Shown: in pieces, positions 43,993-54,627 of the stretch | Numbering within the stretch: position 1 is the first letter of the stretch | How the letters are laid out: each line of letters begins with the position of its first letter | NCBI RefSeq assembly: GCF_051106095.1 | Contig: NC_135783.1 | Coordinates: forward strand, 305,041,322 to 305,105,321 | Length of the DNA: 64,000 nt | Reading direction: 5' to 3' | DNA from: Pogona vitticeps | Lineage: Eukaryota; Chordata; Lepidosauria; Squamata; Agamidae | Notes under the pieces: generated by a model | The model's input: the letters and a program-made list of their open reading frames with translations, nothing else | Told to the model about the DNA's origin: nothing | The model's database searches: none | Position numbers and translations under genes: made by a program

Positions 43993-44607
43993 CCGCTGCC
44001 TTCTTGGTATTATTAATTTATTAACTTTCTCAGTGAGTTGTGTTTTCTTATGTTGTAGCCAAAGTTTGTTAGCCTCAGTTGAGTCATTTTTTTTTTCTTT
44101 CCAGAGATTTCTTGCTTGATTTGTCTTTGTGTATGTATAAATATAGCTCCCTACTTCAAATAAACAAACTTTCTTACTATCTGGATTTTATAGCCATATG
44201 ACTTTGCTGGCTAGCAACTTTAAAACTGTCTGGTTTGCCTGATATTGCATTAATATCCATTCATCGTTCTTAAAAATTTTTATGATTCAGTTTTTTTATT
44301 ATACCATAAACGGAAAAATTTCCACCCTGTATCACTGCCTATATATGACCAGATTTAACATTATTTGAAGCAGTGTCCTGTATATTCAGTGGATTCTGGT
44401 CCTGGGAAGATCTCGATAGGATTGCAGCCAGAGAAATGCTGTGTAATTCTTCATATATAACCCATCCTTGGTAGGACTTGCATGTTCTGTTGATTGATCT
44501 TCTCTAGGTTTGAACCAGTGTGTCTGTCAGGCCAAAGGAAGGGCTTGACCTGCTAAAGACATGTTGCACCACCCTGAACATATGAATCTTATCAAATTTA
44601 AGAAGCT

Positions 44608-44800
44608 AAGTAGGGTCAGATAGAAGGTAGACAACCATGGAATATCAGGAATTTCTGTGTAGGTCTAAGAAAGAACCCTGCCTGAAAACCTGGAGACCCA
44701 TTTCTAGTTAAAGGTGACAGTACTCTGCTATATGAACCAGTGGTCTGACTCAGTATATAAAAGCCTTCTATGCTCCTATATTTTTCTAGACCTGTTCTGA
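44608..44800 (+). repeat. Squamate SINE
   Basis: AGAACCCTGCCTGAAAACCT then GGTGACAGTACTCTGCTATA and CAGTGGTCTGACTCAGTATA match the SINE family also seen at 12,720-13,075. Confidence 0.6.
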
Positions 44801-46466
44801 GCACGTCCCTAAGACTCTGAAGAAATTTACAGTTTTTGGTTGTTGCACCAGCATGTTTGTATGTGCATATATTCTGACAGGGACAACTTTCAGGATCCTG
44901 GTATTTTGGTCACTTTACAGCTTGTTGCTTACAACTATAAAGTCACGTTTAAACTTGTATTAAAAAGTTCTAGTGGTCTCAGTCTCAGTGTCTTATAGTT
45001 TAAAATATTCTAATGTTATATATTCAGAAGTATTTATTTATTTATTTGCTTGTTTATTTATTTACAATATTTTACCCCACCTTAACAAGGACCCAAAAAG
45101 GACCCTTTTACATCATTAAAAGACAATACATAAAACTAATAACGATCATGCTTTTTCTATCACTTCTTTCATTTATGCTGCCAGTATATGTGATGTGTGT
45201 CTACTACTAACCATTTGCTCGGGCTTTTTAATTTATTTTATATTTGAAGCATGGTCTTCACTCTGAAGTGTAATGAAGTGATTCTTGTAGCACAGTAATT
45301 ATCTGTGAAACAATGTTTTTTTGCTGCAGACCTATTTTAATTAAAATAATAATGAAGAGAAGAGTAGTACCATAAATACTGAACAATAAGCTCCAGGCCC
45401 ACATAAAATGATGTCACTCACATTCATCCTAGTACAGCTCAGAGGCAAAAGAAGGTAGGAAGATGTCTTGCTTTTACTCCATTAGGAAGAAAAAGTAGGT
45501 TTGCTACTTTCCACCTCTGCCTCCATTTGACCCCGATGTAAGATTACTTGTTGACATTTTAAGACACTTTTTAAAAAAGATACTCAAGTTGGGATAACTC
45601 ACATATGCAAAAGAAAGGTTTTATTCTCTTCCAGGAAACTTTAAAACTCATTGTGAAGTTGATTCTGATTTTAGCTTTGCATTCTATCTGTTACTGAATG
45701 AGGCTTTGGCAATTTTTAAAAAAACTGATGCTCCTCTCTCTTTCATTCCCACCACCACCACCACATTGCAGGAGAAGCAATCTGTCTATAGCTTAAGGCA
45801 ATGTCAATGACCTGTTCTAAAGAGAAGACGTTTCCACAGTACAGCTATAAGGCCTGCATAGATTGTTACAAAATGACATCCCAGTGATAACATATCTAAA
45901 TCTATTGGGACTTTTACCTTATATGAACAATAATACTTATTGTTCACATAAATATACTTACTACACATACTGTCAACTTTTGTGTCACTCCTATGACTTT
46001 TTATGCATTAACATTACAAAGGTGAATGAACTCAGTTTTGAATTGCAACTATATGCAGCAAAGAGGAATTTTTATAATTTTGAAGTATGCAAACAGCATC
46101 AGCTCAATTCCTAAGATGCCGGGGGGAAATGGCCCGTGGAATACCAAACTACACTCTGCAAGGAAGAAAGCTTATTTAGCCATTGATTGCAATGCATATT
46201 CCACAATATCTTGCAAAGCAAAAAGAAGAGATATTAGTAAAATGGTAGGGTTAGCCCGCACAAGACAAAGAGGCAATTACTTGAAACCATGCCAGTATGA
46301 AGAGTCTGCCCACCTTGTCTGAAGAGTTCTGTTCCTAGGCTGTATGTCAGCATTTTATAGCCCATTGTGCCTAACTAATATTTGAGGGTCTATGGTGAAT
46401 ACAACCAATCTTGCTAGCACTGCAAGACTGGGCATGTAAAGAAGAGCTTTCCAAAGCAGGAAAAAC

Positions 46467-46469
<3 letters not shown>
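44801..46469. other. Intergenic, with a reverse LINE 3' scrap
   Basis: 45,030-45,135 (TATTTATTTATTTGCTTGTT, ACCCCACCTTAACAAGGACC) is a reverse LINE 3' end. Nothing else recognised. Confidence 0.45.

Positions 46470-46534
<65 letters not shown>
46470..46534. repeat. ATTG tetranucleotide microsatellite
   Basis: About 16 pure units. It continues into a reverse LINE 3' scrap to about 46,610 (ACCTCACCTATCTAGTCG). Confidence 0.92.
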
Positions 46535-46535
<1 letters not shown>

Positions 46536-46688
46536 ATTTATACCTCACCTATCTAGTCGAACAACCACTCTAGGCAGCTCAGTTGCCCTTCTGCCATCAC
46601 GTTAATGCCACAGGTTATTAGCCAAGGTATTTTGTGATCCAACAGAAATAATAATTCACAGCAAAGAGATCCAAATTACATTAAAATA

Positions 46689-47495
46689 CAATCAACCCCC
46701 GACTTACAAACTTAATCCATTCCGGAAGGAAGTTTGTAAGTCGAAAAGTTCGTAAGTCGAATCAGCATTTCCCATAGAAATGCACTGAAAACCAATTAAT
46801 CCGTTCCGGCTGTTTTTGGCTCTTAGGTCGAGGGGCGGTTTGTAACTTGGATCATTAGTTCCCATAGGAACTAATGCAAAGCCGGTTAATCCGTTCCTAC
46901 CATTAGGGGCAGAATTTTTTCTTTTTTTCCCTTTTAACCTAAGATGGCAGGTTAAAAAAAGGAAAGAAAAGAGGGAGGGAAGGAGGGAACAGACACCTTT
47001 TCAACAGAACACCTTGAAAAGCACCTTTTCAGCCAAGACGAGCACCTTCTGGCAAAAACCAAGCACCTTCCAGACAACAGATCACCTTGAAAAGCACCTT
47101 TTCAATCAAGACAAGCCAATACAAGCACCTTTTGGGGAAAGGGGGGGCAGCAAAGGAAGGACAGAACACCTTTTAAAAATCCAAAAATCAAAAAAATTTT
47201 AAAAGCCAAAAAATAAAAATACAGTCCGTACAGCACTGTACCAGGCAGTACCGGTAAGTCTGAAGACTCTCTCCAAATCCACTCTCAAAATCCTGGGAAG
47301 AGCGAGGAAGCAGATAGGCACCCTCTTTACCAGCCAACAGTGAAGTTCAAATTTTGCACTTTCCCCACCTCCCACGCAGTTTTTTCGGTTTGCAACTCAA
47401 ATCTAAGTTTGCAAGTTGAGTCAATATTTTTCTATCAGCGGTTTGTAAGTTGAAATGTTTGTAACTAGAGCCGTTTGTAAGTTGAGGGTTGACTA
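46689..47495. mobile_element. Tigger/pogo-like element, 807 bp (AATCAACCCCCGACTTAC family)
   Basis: Ends CAATCAACCCCCGACTTACA and TTGTAAGTTGAGGGTTGACT, TA outside. The outer 150 bases on each side are inverted. The middle (46,915-47,340) is A/G-rich and encodes nothing recognisable. Confidence 0.8.
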
Positions 47496-47580
47496 TAAAG
47501 CAGGAATTCGTGAAGCACAGAGCCCCAGATGCTGGTCTGTAGCTCTCAGCATTTTTTATTACTGAGCATGCTGCTTATGA

Positions 47581-48263
47581 GTGGAACGTGGTGGCGCTGC
47601 GGGCTAAACCGCAGAAGCCTTTGTGTGCTGCAGGGTCAGAAGTCCAGCAGTCGTAAGAGTGAATCCACGCAACAGAGTGAGCTCCCGTCGCTTTGTCCCA
47701 GCTCCTCGGCAACCTAGCAGTTTGAAAGCATGTAAATGTGAGTAGATAAATAGGTACCACCTCGGTGGGAAGGTAAACAGCATTTCGTGTACAGTGGGGT
47801 CTCGACTTACGAACGGCTCGACTTACGAACCGCTCTCATGGGAATATATGGACTCGACTTACGAACTTAGATTCGAGCTACGAACTCTTTTTTTTCCTTT
47901 TTTTTAATGCTAAGTCATCTTAGGTTAAAAGGAAAAAAGGAAAAATATCCCCCTAGTGGCAGAAGGCGGAATAGCAGCTTCCCATTAGTTTCTATGGACG
48001 AAAAGAGCAGATACGGATTAAATGGTTTTCAATGCATTCCTATGGGAAATGCAGATTCGACTTAAGAACTTTTCCACCTGAGAACTGCCTTCCAATACCG
48101 ATTAAGTTCGTAAGTTGAGACCCCACTGGTATAGCTGCGCTGGCCACGTGACAATGGAACCTGTCTCCGGACAAACGCTGGCTCTACGGCTTGAAAATGG
48201 GGATGATCACCGCTCCCTAGAATCGAACACCATTGACTACAATGTCAAGGGGAACCTTTACCT
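47581..48263 (+). repeat. Full-length Sauria-type SINE, split by a MITE
   Basis: Flanked by the perfect 13-mer ATGCTGCTTATGA (47,568-47,580 and 48,264-48,276). The head GTGGTGGCGCTGCGGGCTAA is tRNA-like with a worn B box (GTGAATCCACG near 47,661). The body has CACCTCGGTGGGAAGGTAAA and GCGCTGGCCACGTGAC. The tail ends GGGGAACCTTTACCT. Without the MITE the SINE is about 345 bases. Confidence 0.88.
47792..48128. mobile_element. Tigger/pogo-like MITE inside the SINE
   Basis: Inverted ends CAGTGGGGTCTCGACTTACG and CGTAAGTTGAGACCCCACTG, nearly perfect. The element belongs to a subfamily different from those at 37,313 and 40,847. Confidence 0.88.
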
Positions 48264-48324
48264 ATGCTGCTTATGACTTATGGGAATTTAAGGCCAACAA
48301 CATTAGGAGGGCTGCGTTTTGCCC

Positions 48325-48885
48325 CCACCCCCAAACATTTATTTATTTGGCTTCTATACCACCCATCTTGCTACTAGGCCACTCTGTGCGGTTTAAATGT
48401 TAGATAAATAAAATATATACTATACTAACAATGAAAATAATAAAACAAAATCAAAATAAAGATAAAACAACCAACAATTTAAATAAAATTGTTAAAATAA
48501 TATAAAATAATATAGAGCAAGACAGGAGTCATAGTATATTTGAGACCACTCACTGGTGTTGAAATTAGGATGTTGTAAGGTCTAGGAAGGCCTGCTGGAA
48601 AAGCTACGTTTTCAACAGTTGCTTAAAAATTCCCAGTGAAGGGGCCAGGCAGATTTTGGGCAGGGGTTTGTTCCAGAGCTGAGGAGCAACCACCAAGAAG
48701 GCCCGGTTTCTGGTTCTCTCTTTCTGGGCCTCTCTTGGGGTCAAAACTCTCACCACCCGGACTGGGAAGATTGTATGGAATGGGCAGATCTTGTCAGGAG
48801 GAGGCATTTGGTCAACCATCGAGGCCCTAAACTATTTAGGACTTTATAAGTTGACACCATCACTTTGAAACTGGCACAGAAAGAG
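48325..48885 (-). mobile_element. L2-clade LINE 3' part, degenerate
   Basis: The minus strand encodes VRVLTPREAQKERTRNRAFL and VVAPQLWN (48,640-48,760), the same C-terminal block as in the L2 copy at 651. The reverse 3' end lies near 48,335-48,400. Confidence 0.7.
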
Positions 48886-49789
48886 ACAGGTAACTAATGC
48901 AGGGTGGCCAGGGTGGGACAAATGTGTTGATGTTTCTTAACACCACCCAGTAATCCATTTTATGTAAGTAATTTGTATAATAGAAGTTTTAAGAACATGC
49001 CAGATTTAAGATTTTAAAATCCATGACAGTGTTTTTTAACACTACTGTTGTCTTCTGAGAACTAGAAAAGTTAAAGGATCTATAATTGGCCAAGATCATT
49101 CACGTTATTATATACCCAGTTACTATGCATGGGTGTGAAAGCTGGAGAATGAAGAACACTGACAGGGAAAAAAGAAATTATTTTAAAAACACATTCCAAA
49201 ATGATAAAAAAAAATGTTATTATGCTAAAAATTGTTAATAGAAAACATCTTAGGGGAAAAGAGCTTATTTCTAAGAGCCAGAAGCCGGGACTTATAACAA
49301 TTGAAATAAAAATACCATAAAACTAATAGAACATATATTTTCTTTTACCCTAAGATGGAAAAATGCCAGCCAGAAAAGCAAAGCAGCAAATAATTATTCC
49401 TTTCTTCTTCTATATCCTTGTTTAAGTTAACTTATACAGTTTTTCCAACATATTATAGAGGTTGGAAGCTTTATCTTCTTTCATTTTAGCAATTAAGCAT
49501 TATTAATATGCTTTCAACCTAATATACATGTGTCCTTTGTTGACTAAAAGCTTGTTAGCATCATTTTATCAAATGTTGTTATGTGCTGTCAAATCGCTTC
49601 TGACCTATGGTGACCACTTCCAGGGCTTATCAAATGTACTTCAGTATAAAGCACCCCTAGTCTTGTTTAATTTAACCCTCTTGTAAAAATTACCTTTTTT
49701 AAGATAAAGCACACAGTTTTATGTTATACTGGATAACTAACAATTTTGTATGGGTGTCATAACATTTACTATGTAGTAAAAACAATGTT
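48886..49789. other. Intergenic, nothing recognised except an RTE scrap
   Basis: 49,570-49,640 is a short reverse RTE-type 3' end (TGTGCTGTCAAATCGCTTCT). The rest is AT-rich. Confidence 0.45.
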
Positions 49790-52700
49790 CTTCTTCATGG
49801 ATTGCTGCCTTGTCGTGGCGAAGGGGCTTGAGTAACTCAGAGAAACTATGGGCTATGCCGTGCAGGGACACCCAAGACGGACAGGACATAGTGGAGAGTT
49901 CCGACTAAACGCAATCCACCTGGAGTAGGAAATGGCAAGCCACTCCAGTATCTTTGCCAAGAACGCCCCATGATCAGAAACAAAAGGCTAAAAGATATGA
50001 CGCTGGAAGATGGGCCCCTCAGGTCGGAAGGCGTCCAACATGCTACTGAGGAAGAGCGGAGGACAAGTACAAGTAGCTCCAGAGCTAATGAAGTGGTTGG
50101 GCCAAAGCCGAAAGGACGCTCAGCTGTGGACGTGCCTGGAAGTGAAAGGAAAATCCAATGCTGCAAAGAAAAATACTGCATAGGAACCTGGAATGTAAGA
50201 TCTATGAACATTGGGAAGCTGGAGGTGGTCAAACAGGAGATGGCAAGAATAAACATCGACATCCTGGGCATCAGTGAACTAAAATGGACAGGAATGGGCG
50301 AACTCAGCTCAGATGATTATCATATCTACTATTGTGGACAAGAATCCCGTAGAAGGAATGGAGTAGCCCTCATAGTCAACAAAAGAGTGGGAAAAGCTGT
50401 AATGGGATACAATCTCAAAAATGATAGAATGATGTCAATACGAATCCAAGGCAGACCATTCAACATCACAATAATCCAAGTTTATGCACCAACCAGCATT
50501 GCTGAGGAGACTGAAATTGAACAATTCTATGAAGATTTACAACACCTTCTAGAACTGACACCAAAGAAAGATGTTCTTCTCATTCTAGGGGACTGGAATG
50601 CTAAAGTAGGGAGCCAAGAGATAAAAGGAACAACAGGGAAGTTTGGCCTTGGAGTTCAGAACGAAGCAGGACAAAGGCTAATAGAGTTTTGTCAAGAGAA
50701 TAAGCTGGTCATCACAAACACTCTTTTCCAACAACACAAGAGGCGACTCTATACATGGAAATCACCAGATGGGCAATATCGATATCAGATTGATTATATT
50801 CTCTGCAGCCAAAGATGGAGAAGCTCTATACAGTCAGCAAAAACAAGACCTGGAGCTGACTGCGGTTCTGATCATCAGCTTCTCATAGCAAAATTCAAGC
50901 TTAGACTGAAGAGATTAGGAAAAACCACTGGGCCACTCAGGTATAATCTAAACCAAATCCCTTATGAATACACAGTGGAAGTAAAGAACAGATTTAAGGA
51001 ACTAGATTTGGTGGACAGAGTGCCTGAAGAACTTTGGATAGAGGCCCGTAACATTGTCCAGGAGGCAGCAACGAAAACCATCCCAAAGAAAAGGAAATGC
51101 AAGAAAGCAAAGTGGCTGTCCAACGAGGCCTTAGAAATAGCAGAGAGGAGAAGGGAAGCAAAATGCAAGGGAGATAGGGAAAGTTACAGAAACTTGAATT
51201 CAGACTTCCAAAGAATAGCAAGGAGAGACAAGAGGGCCTTCTTAAATGGACAATGCAAAGAAATAGAGGAAGATAACAGAAAAGGAAAGACCAGAGATCT
51301 GTTCAGGAAAATTGGACATATTAGAGGAACATTTTGCGCAAAGATGAACATGATAAAAGACAAAAATGGGAGGGACCTAACAGAAGCAGAAGACGTCAAG
51401 AAGAGGTGGCAAGAATACACAGAGGAATTATATCAGAAAGATGTGGATATCCCGGACAACCCAGACAATGTAGTTGCTGACCTTGAGCCAGACATCCTGG
51501 AGAGCGAAGTCAAGTGGGCCTTAGAAAGCCTGGCTAACAACAAGGCCAGTGGAGGTGATGGCATTCCAGTTGAACTATTTAAAATCTTGGAAGATGATGC
51601 TGTTAAGGTGCTACATTCAATATGCCAGCAAGTTTGGAAAACTCAACAGTGGCCAGAGGATTGGAAAAGATCAGTCTACATCCCAATCCCAAAGAAAGGC
51701 AGTGCCAAAGAATGCTCCAACTACCGTACAATTGCACTCATTTCGCACGCTAGCAAGGTTATGCTCAAAATCCTCCAAGGTAGGCTTCAGCAGTATGTGG
51801 ACCGAGAACTCCCAGAAGTACAAGCTGGATTCCGAAGAGGCAGAGGAACTCGAGACCAAATTGCTAACTTGCGCTGGATTATGGAGAAAGCCAGAGAGTT
51901 CCAGAAAAATATCTACTTCTGCTTCATTGACTATGCAAAAGCCTTTGACTGTGTGGACCACAGCAAACTATGGCAAGTTCTTAAAGAAATGGGAGTGCCT
52001 GACCACTTTATCTGTCTCCTGAGAAACCTATATGTGGGACAGGAAGCAACAGTTAGAACTGGTCATGGAACAACTGAGTGGTTCAAAATTGGGAAAGGAG
52101 TACGGCAAGGCTGTATATTGTCCCCCAGCTTATTTAACTTATATGCAGAATACATCATGCGGAAGGCTGGACTGGAAGAAACCCAAGCCGGAATTAAGAT
52201 TGCCGGAAGAAATATCAACAACCTCCGATATGCAGATGATACCACTCTGATGGCAGAAAGTGAGGAGGAATTAAAGAACCTTGTAATGAGAGTGAAAGAG
52301 GAGAGTGCAAAAAACGGTCTGAAACTCAACATCAAAAAAACTAAGATCATGGCCACTGGTCCCATCACCTCCTGGGAAATAGAAGGGGAAGATATGGAGG
52401 CAGTGTCAAATTTTATCTTCCTGGGCTCCATGATCACTGCAGATGGAGACAGCAGCCCTGAAATTAAAAGGCGCCTTCTTCTTGGGAGGAAAGCCATGAC
52501 AAATCTGGACAGCATCTTGAAAAGCAGAGACACCACCTTGCCAACAAAAGTCCGAATAGTCAAAGCTATGGTTTTTCCTGTTGTGATGTATGGAAGTGAG
52601 AGCTGGACCATAAAGAAAGCAGACCGCCGAAGAATTGATGCCTTTGAATTGTGGTGCTGGAGGAGGCTCTTGAGAATCCCCTGGACTGCAAGGAGAACAA

Positions 52701-53009
52701 ACCTATCAGTTCTAAAGGAAATCAACCCTGAGTGCTCACTGGAAGGACAGATCCTGAAGCTGAGGCTCCAGTACTTTGGCCATCTAATGAGAAGAAAAGA
52801 CTCCCTGGAAAAGACCCTGATGCTGGGAAAGAGTGATGGCAAGAGGAGAAGGGGACGACCGAGGATGAGATGGCTGGACAGTGTCTGCGAAGCAACCAAC
52901 ATGAACCTGACACAACTCCGGGAGGCAGTAGAAGACAGGAGGGCCTGGCGTGCTCTGGTCCATGGGGTCACGAAGAGTCGGACACGACTAAACGACTAAA
53001 CACACACAC
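49790..53009 (+). mobile_element. Full-length BovB (RTE) LINE with perfect 12-bp target duplication
   Basis: AAAAACAATGTT occurs at 49,778-49,789 and again at 53,010-53,021. Between them is a complete element of about 3.2 kb: a 5' leader of 180 bases, one long frame (49,970-52,999) and a 3' end of CA repeats. Six other BovB pieces in the window, all truncated and most of them decayed, align to it. Complete length, an open frame and identical flanks mark a very recent insertion. Confidence 0.96.
49970..52999 (+). CDS. BovB endonuclease/reverse transcriptase (1009 aa)
   Basis: A single frame from ATG 49,970 to TAA. Residues about 66-310 are an apurinic-type endonuclease: GTWNVRS at 72-78, E103 in ISELKW, VYAP at 171-174, GDWNAKVG at 207-214, IDYI at 274-277 and the catalytic SDH at 300-302. 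The reverse transcriptase follows: IPIPKKG and [50 protein letters not shown] and the active-site YADD at 754-757. The C-terminal part ends [11 protein letters not shown], the normal RTE/BovB ending. No stop or lost motif is visible. In this family the protein nicks DNA and primes reverse transcription of its own RNA, and it is believed to mobilise SINEs that share its 3' end. Activity is inferred, not shown. Confidence 0.95.
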   Translation: MIRNKRLKDMTLEDGPLRSEGVQHATEEERRTSTSSSRANEVVGPKPKGRSAVDVPGSERKIQCCKEKYCIGTWNVRSMNIGKLEVVKQEMARINIDILGISELKWTGMGELSSDDYHIYYCGQESRRRNGVALIVNKRVGKAVMGYNLKNDRMMSIRIQGRPFNITIIQVYAPTSIAEETEIEQFYEDLQHLLELTPKKDVLLILGDWNAKVGSQEIKGTTGKFGLGVQNEAGQRLIEFCQENKLVITNTLFQQHKRRLYTWKSPDGQYRYQIDYILCSQRWRSSIQSAKTRPGADCGSDHQLLIAKFKLRLKRLGKTTGPLRYNLNQIPYEYTVEVKNRFKELDLVDRVPEELWIEARNIVQEAATKTIPKKRKCKKAKWLSNEALEIAERRREAKCKGDRESYRNLNSDFQRIARRDKRAFLNGQCKEIEEDNRKGKTRDLFRKIGHIRGTFCAKMNMIKDKNGRDLTEAEDVKKRWQEYTEELYQKDVDIPDNPDNVVADLEPDILESEVKWALESLANNKASGGDGIPVELFKILEDDAVKVLHSICQQVWKTQQWPEDWKRSVYIPIPKKGSAKECSNYRTIALISHASKVMLKILQGRLQQYVDRELPEVQAGFRRGRGTRDQIANLRWIMEKAREFQKNIYFCFIDYAKAFDCVDHSKLWQVLKEMGVPDHFICLLRNLYVGQEATVRTGHGTTEWFKIGKGVRQGCILSPSLFNLYAEYIMRKAGLEETQAGIKIAGRNINNLRYADDTTLMAESEEELKNLVMRVKEESAKNGLKLNIKKTKIMATGPITSWEIEGEDMEAVSNFIFLGSMITADGDSSPEIKRRLLLGRKAMTNLDSILKSRDTTLPTKVRIVKAMVFPVVMYGSESWTIKKADRRRIDAFELWCWRRLLRIPWTARRTNLSVLKEINPECSLEGQILKLRLQYFGHLMRRKDSLEKTLMLGKSDGKRRRGRPRMRWLDSVCEATNMNLTQLREAVEDRRAWRALVHGVTKSRTRLND

Positions 53010-53021
53010 AAAAACAATGTT

Positions 53022-53397
53022 GTCACAGATCATTGCCATCAGTACTGTCAAAAGTACGTAGTCTTACTTTCACCAATTCTGTCATATAAACCTGATTCTT
53101 TTTTTCTTGTCACTGTATCTTTTTAGATTTCTTTTATGGTCTTTTGCTGCCATTCACTAGCAGAATGTGAAACTCACTGCAGCCAATTTTATTTCATTCT
53201 TCTGATACATGTTATTTCCAGTCTTTTTAACAGACACATTTATCTTTCACCTCTAACAGAGTGGCATACAAACTTGATACATATATGCATCCATATACAC
53301 ATACATACTAACAGAAGATATTAAACTTCTTAGCCAGTGATTTTATTGCAAAATTCTTTCATTCTATCAAGCCATTTGTCGGTGGAAGATACAGGTG
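53022..53397. other. Intergenic, nothing recognised
   Basis: AT-rich, no gene or clear repeat. Confidence 0.45.
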
Positions 53398-53556
53398 AAG
53401 AAGATACAGAACAATACAGTACAGTCAGTCCATGTAGTCTTGGGCTAGCTGCACAGTCCAAGGTGTCCCCAGAAGGAAATGATAATCTACTTATGAGTAT
53501 TCTCTACCTAGAAAACCCTGGAAGTGATAGCCATAAATCAGAATTGAGTTGACCCC
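53398..53556 (+). repeat. SINE with RTE-like tail, 5'-truncated
   Basis: AGTCTTGGGCTAGCTGCACA, then CTCTACCTAGAAAACCCTGG and the tail CATAAATCAGAATTGAGTTG, as in 4088-4330. Confidence 0.65.
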
Positions 53557-53881
53557 ACACAATTACCAACATAAAGACACCCTGAACATAAAGGATAGGT
53601 CAAGATACACATTCAAATTAATTAACATGAATAAAATTCACCAATTTCACTAAATTTGTCTGCAGCACAATTTAATTACAGCGTAGACATGTGCAGTCTT
53701 GGTTCATATATCTGACAGTAGACATCCCACTGTGTCCTATGGTACTTTTACTTGCCAAGTTCCAGGTTCACGGCGCCACCTCCAGTGCTGGGAAAGACTC
53801 TTGGATATCCACTGTCAGTTAGTGTAGACAATATAGTGCTCAACTTACATAAAGTAGAACTGTGGAATAAATTATTGAGTG
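53557..53881. other. Intergenic, with a small SINE scrap
   Basis: 53,785-53,840 (GGGAAAGACTCTTGGATATC then AGTGTAGACAATATAGTGCT) resembles the SINE family at 44,608. Nothing else seen. Confidence 0.4.
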
Positions 53882-54358
53882 TGTGACAACCCCAGACCTA
53901 CTGGAATATGCCACACTTTAATTATGCTGCCACCAACCATTCCCTATAAGAAGTCACACAGACCAGGAATGGATTTTACTAAACAAAAGAACAAGGTTTA
54001 TTTAAATAACAAACAGGGAAAACAAAATGATCAGGTAAATAAGATACTGTAACGTGGCTTAGTCTCAATCATACATACAACAGTGTGGTTCACACAGAAC
54101 ACTTTAAAGTACAGCACAGACCCTGAACCTATCAGTTCTGGCTACCCATATAGAAACCTGAACCTATCAGGTATGTACTAAATGACACACAGTTGTACTC
54201 AGTCTGACACACAGACTCCCACTCCTCTTCTCCACACAAGCTCCAAATATATATACAGTACAGCTCCTCCCCCTGATGTCCCGCCTTCCACTCCCCATAG
54301 GATGGAACTTTCCCTCCAAACCCATGACAGACAGGTACCATCAGTGCTGTATGTAACA
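53882..54358 (-). repeat. 3' LTR of the Gmr1-like element
   Basis: 477 bases, nearly identical to 58,590-59,066. Preceded by the target copy GAGTG. Confidence 0.95.
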
Positions 54359-54627
54359 CCTCCCCTCTTTATAAGTTGTTTTGCAGGGGAAAAGCTAAAG
54401 TGCTTTTCTCCAAAAAACAACCAGGATCAAAACACACAAAAACAGTTATACAATAACACAATCCCATACTTACACTCTAGGTTAAACATATCAATTAGGC
54501 ATTTAAACATTCATATTTACAATACATTAAGTTACCTTTATTAATACAAACCAAGCATGTTTAATAAACAGGTACATTTAACTTTTGGTCACCAAAATAT
54601 ACATAGTCCATGGTTTCTTCGCCGTCT

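Noticed and set aside
52063-52971. 302-codon open frame on the minus strand
   Set aside because: It is the antisense shadow of the BovB frame. The same shadow occurs at 31,757-32,617 opposite the second copy.
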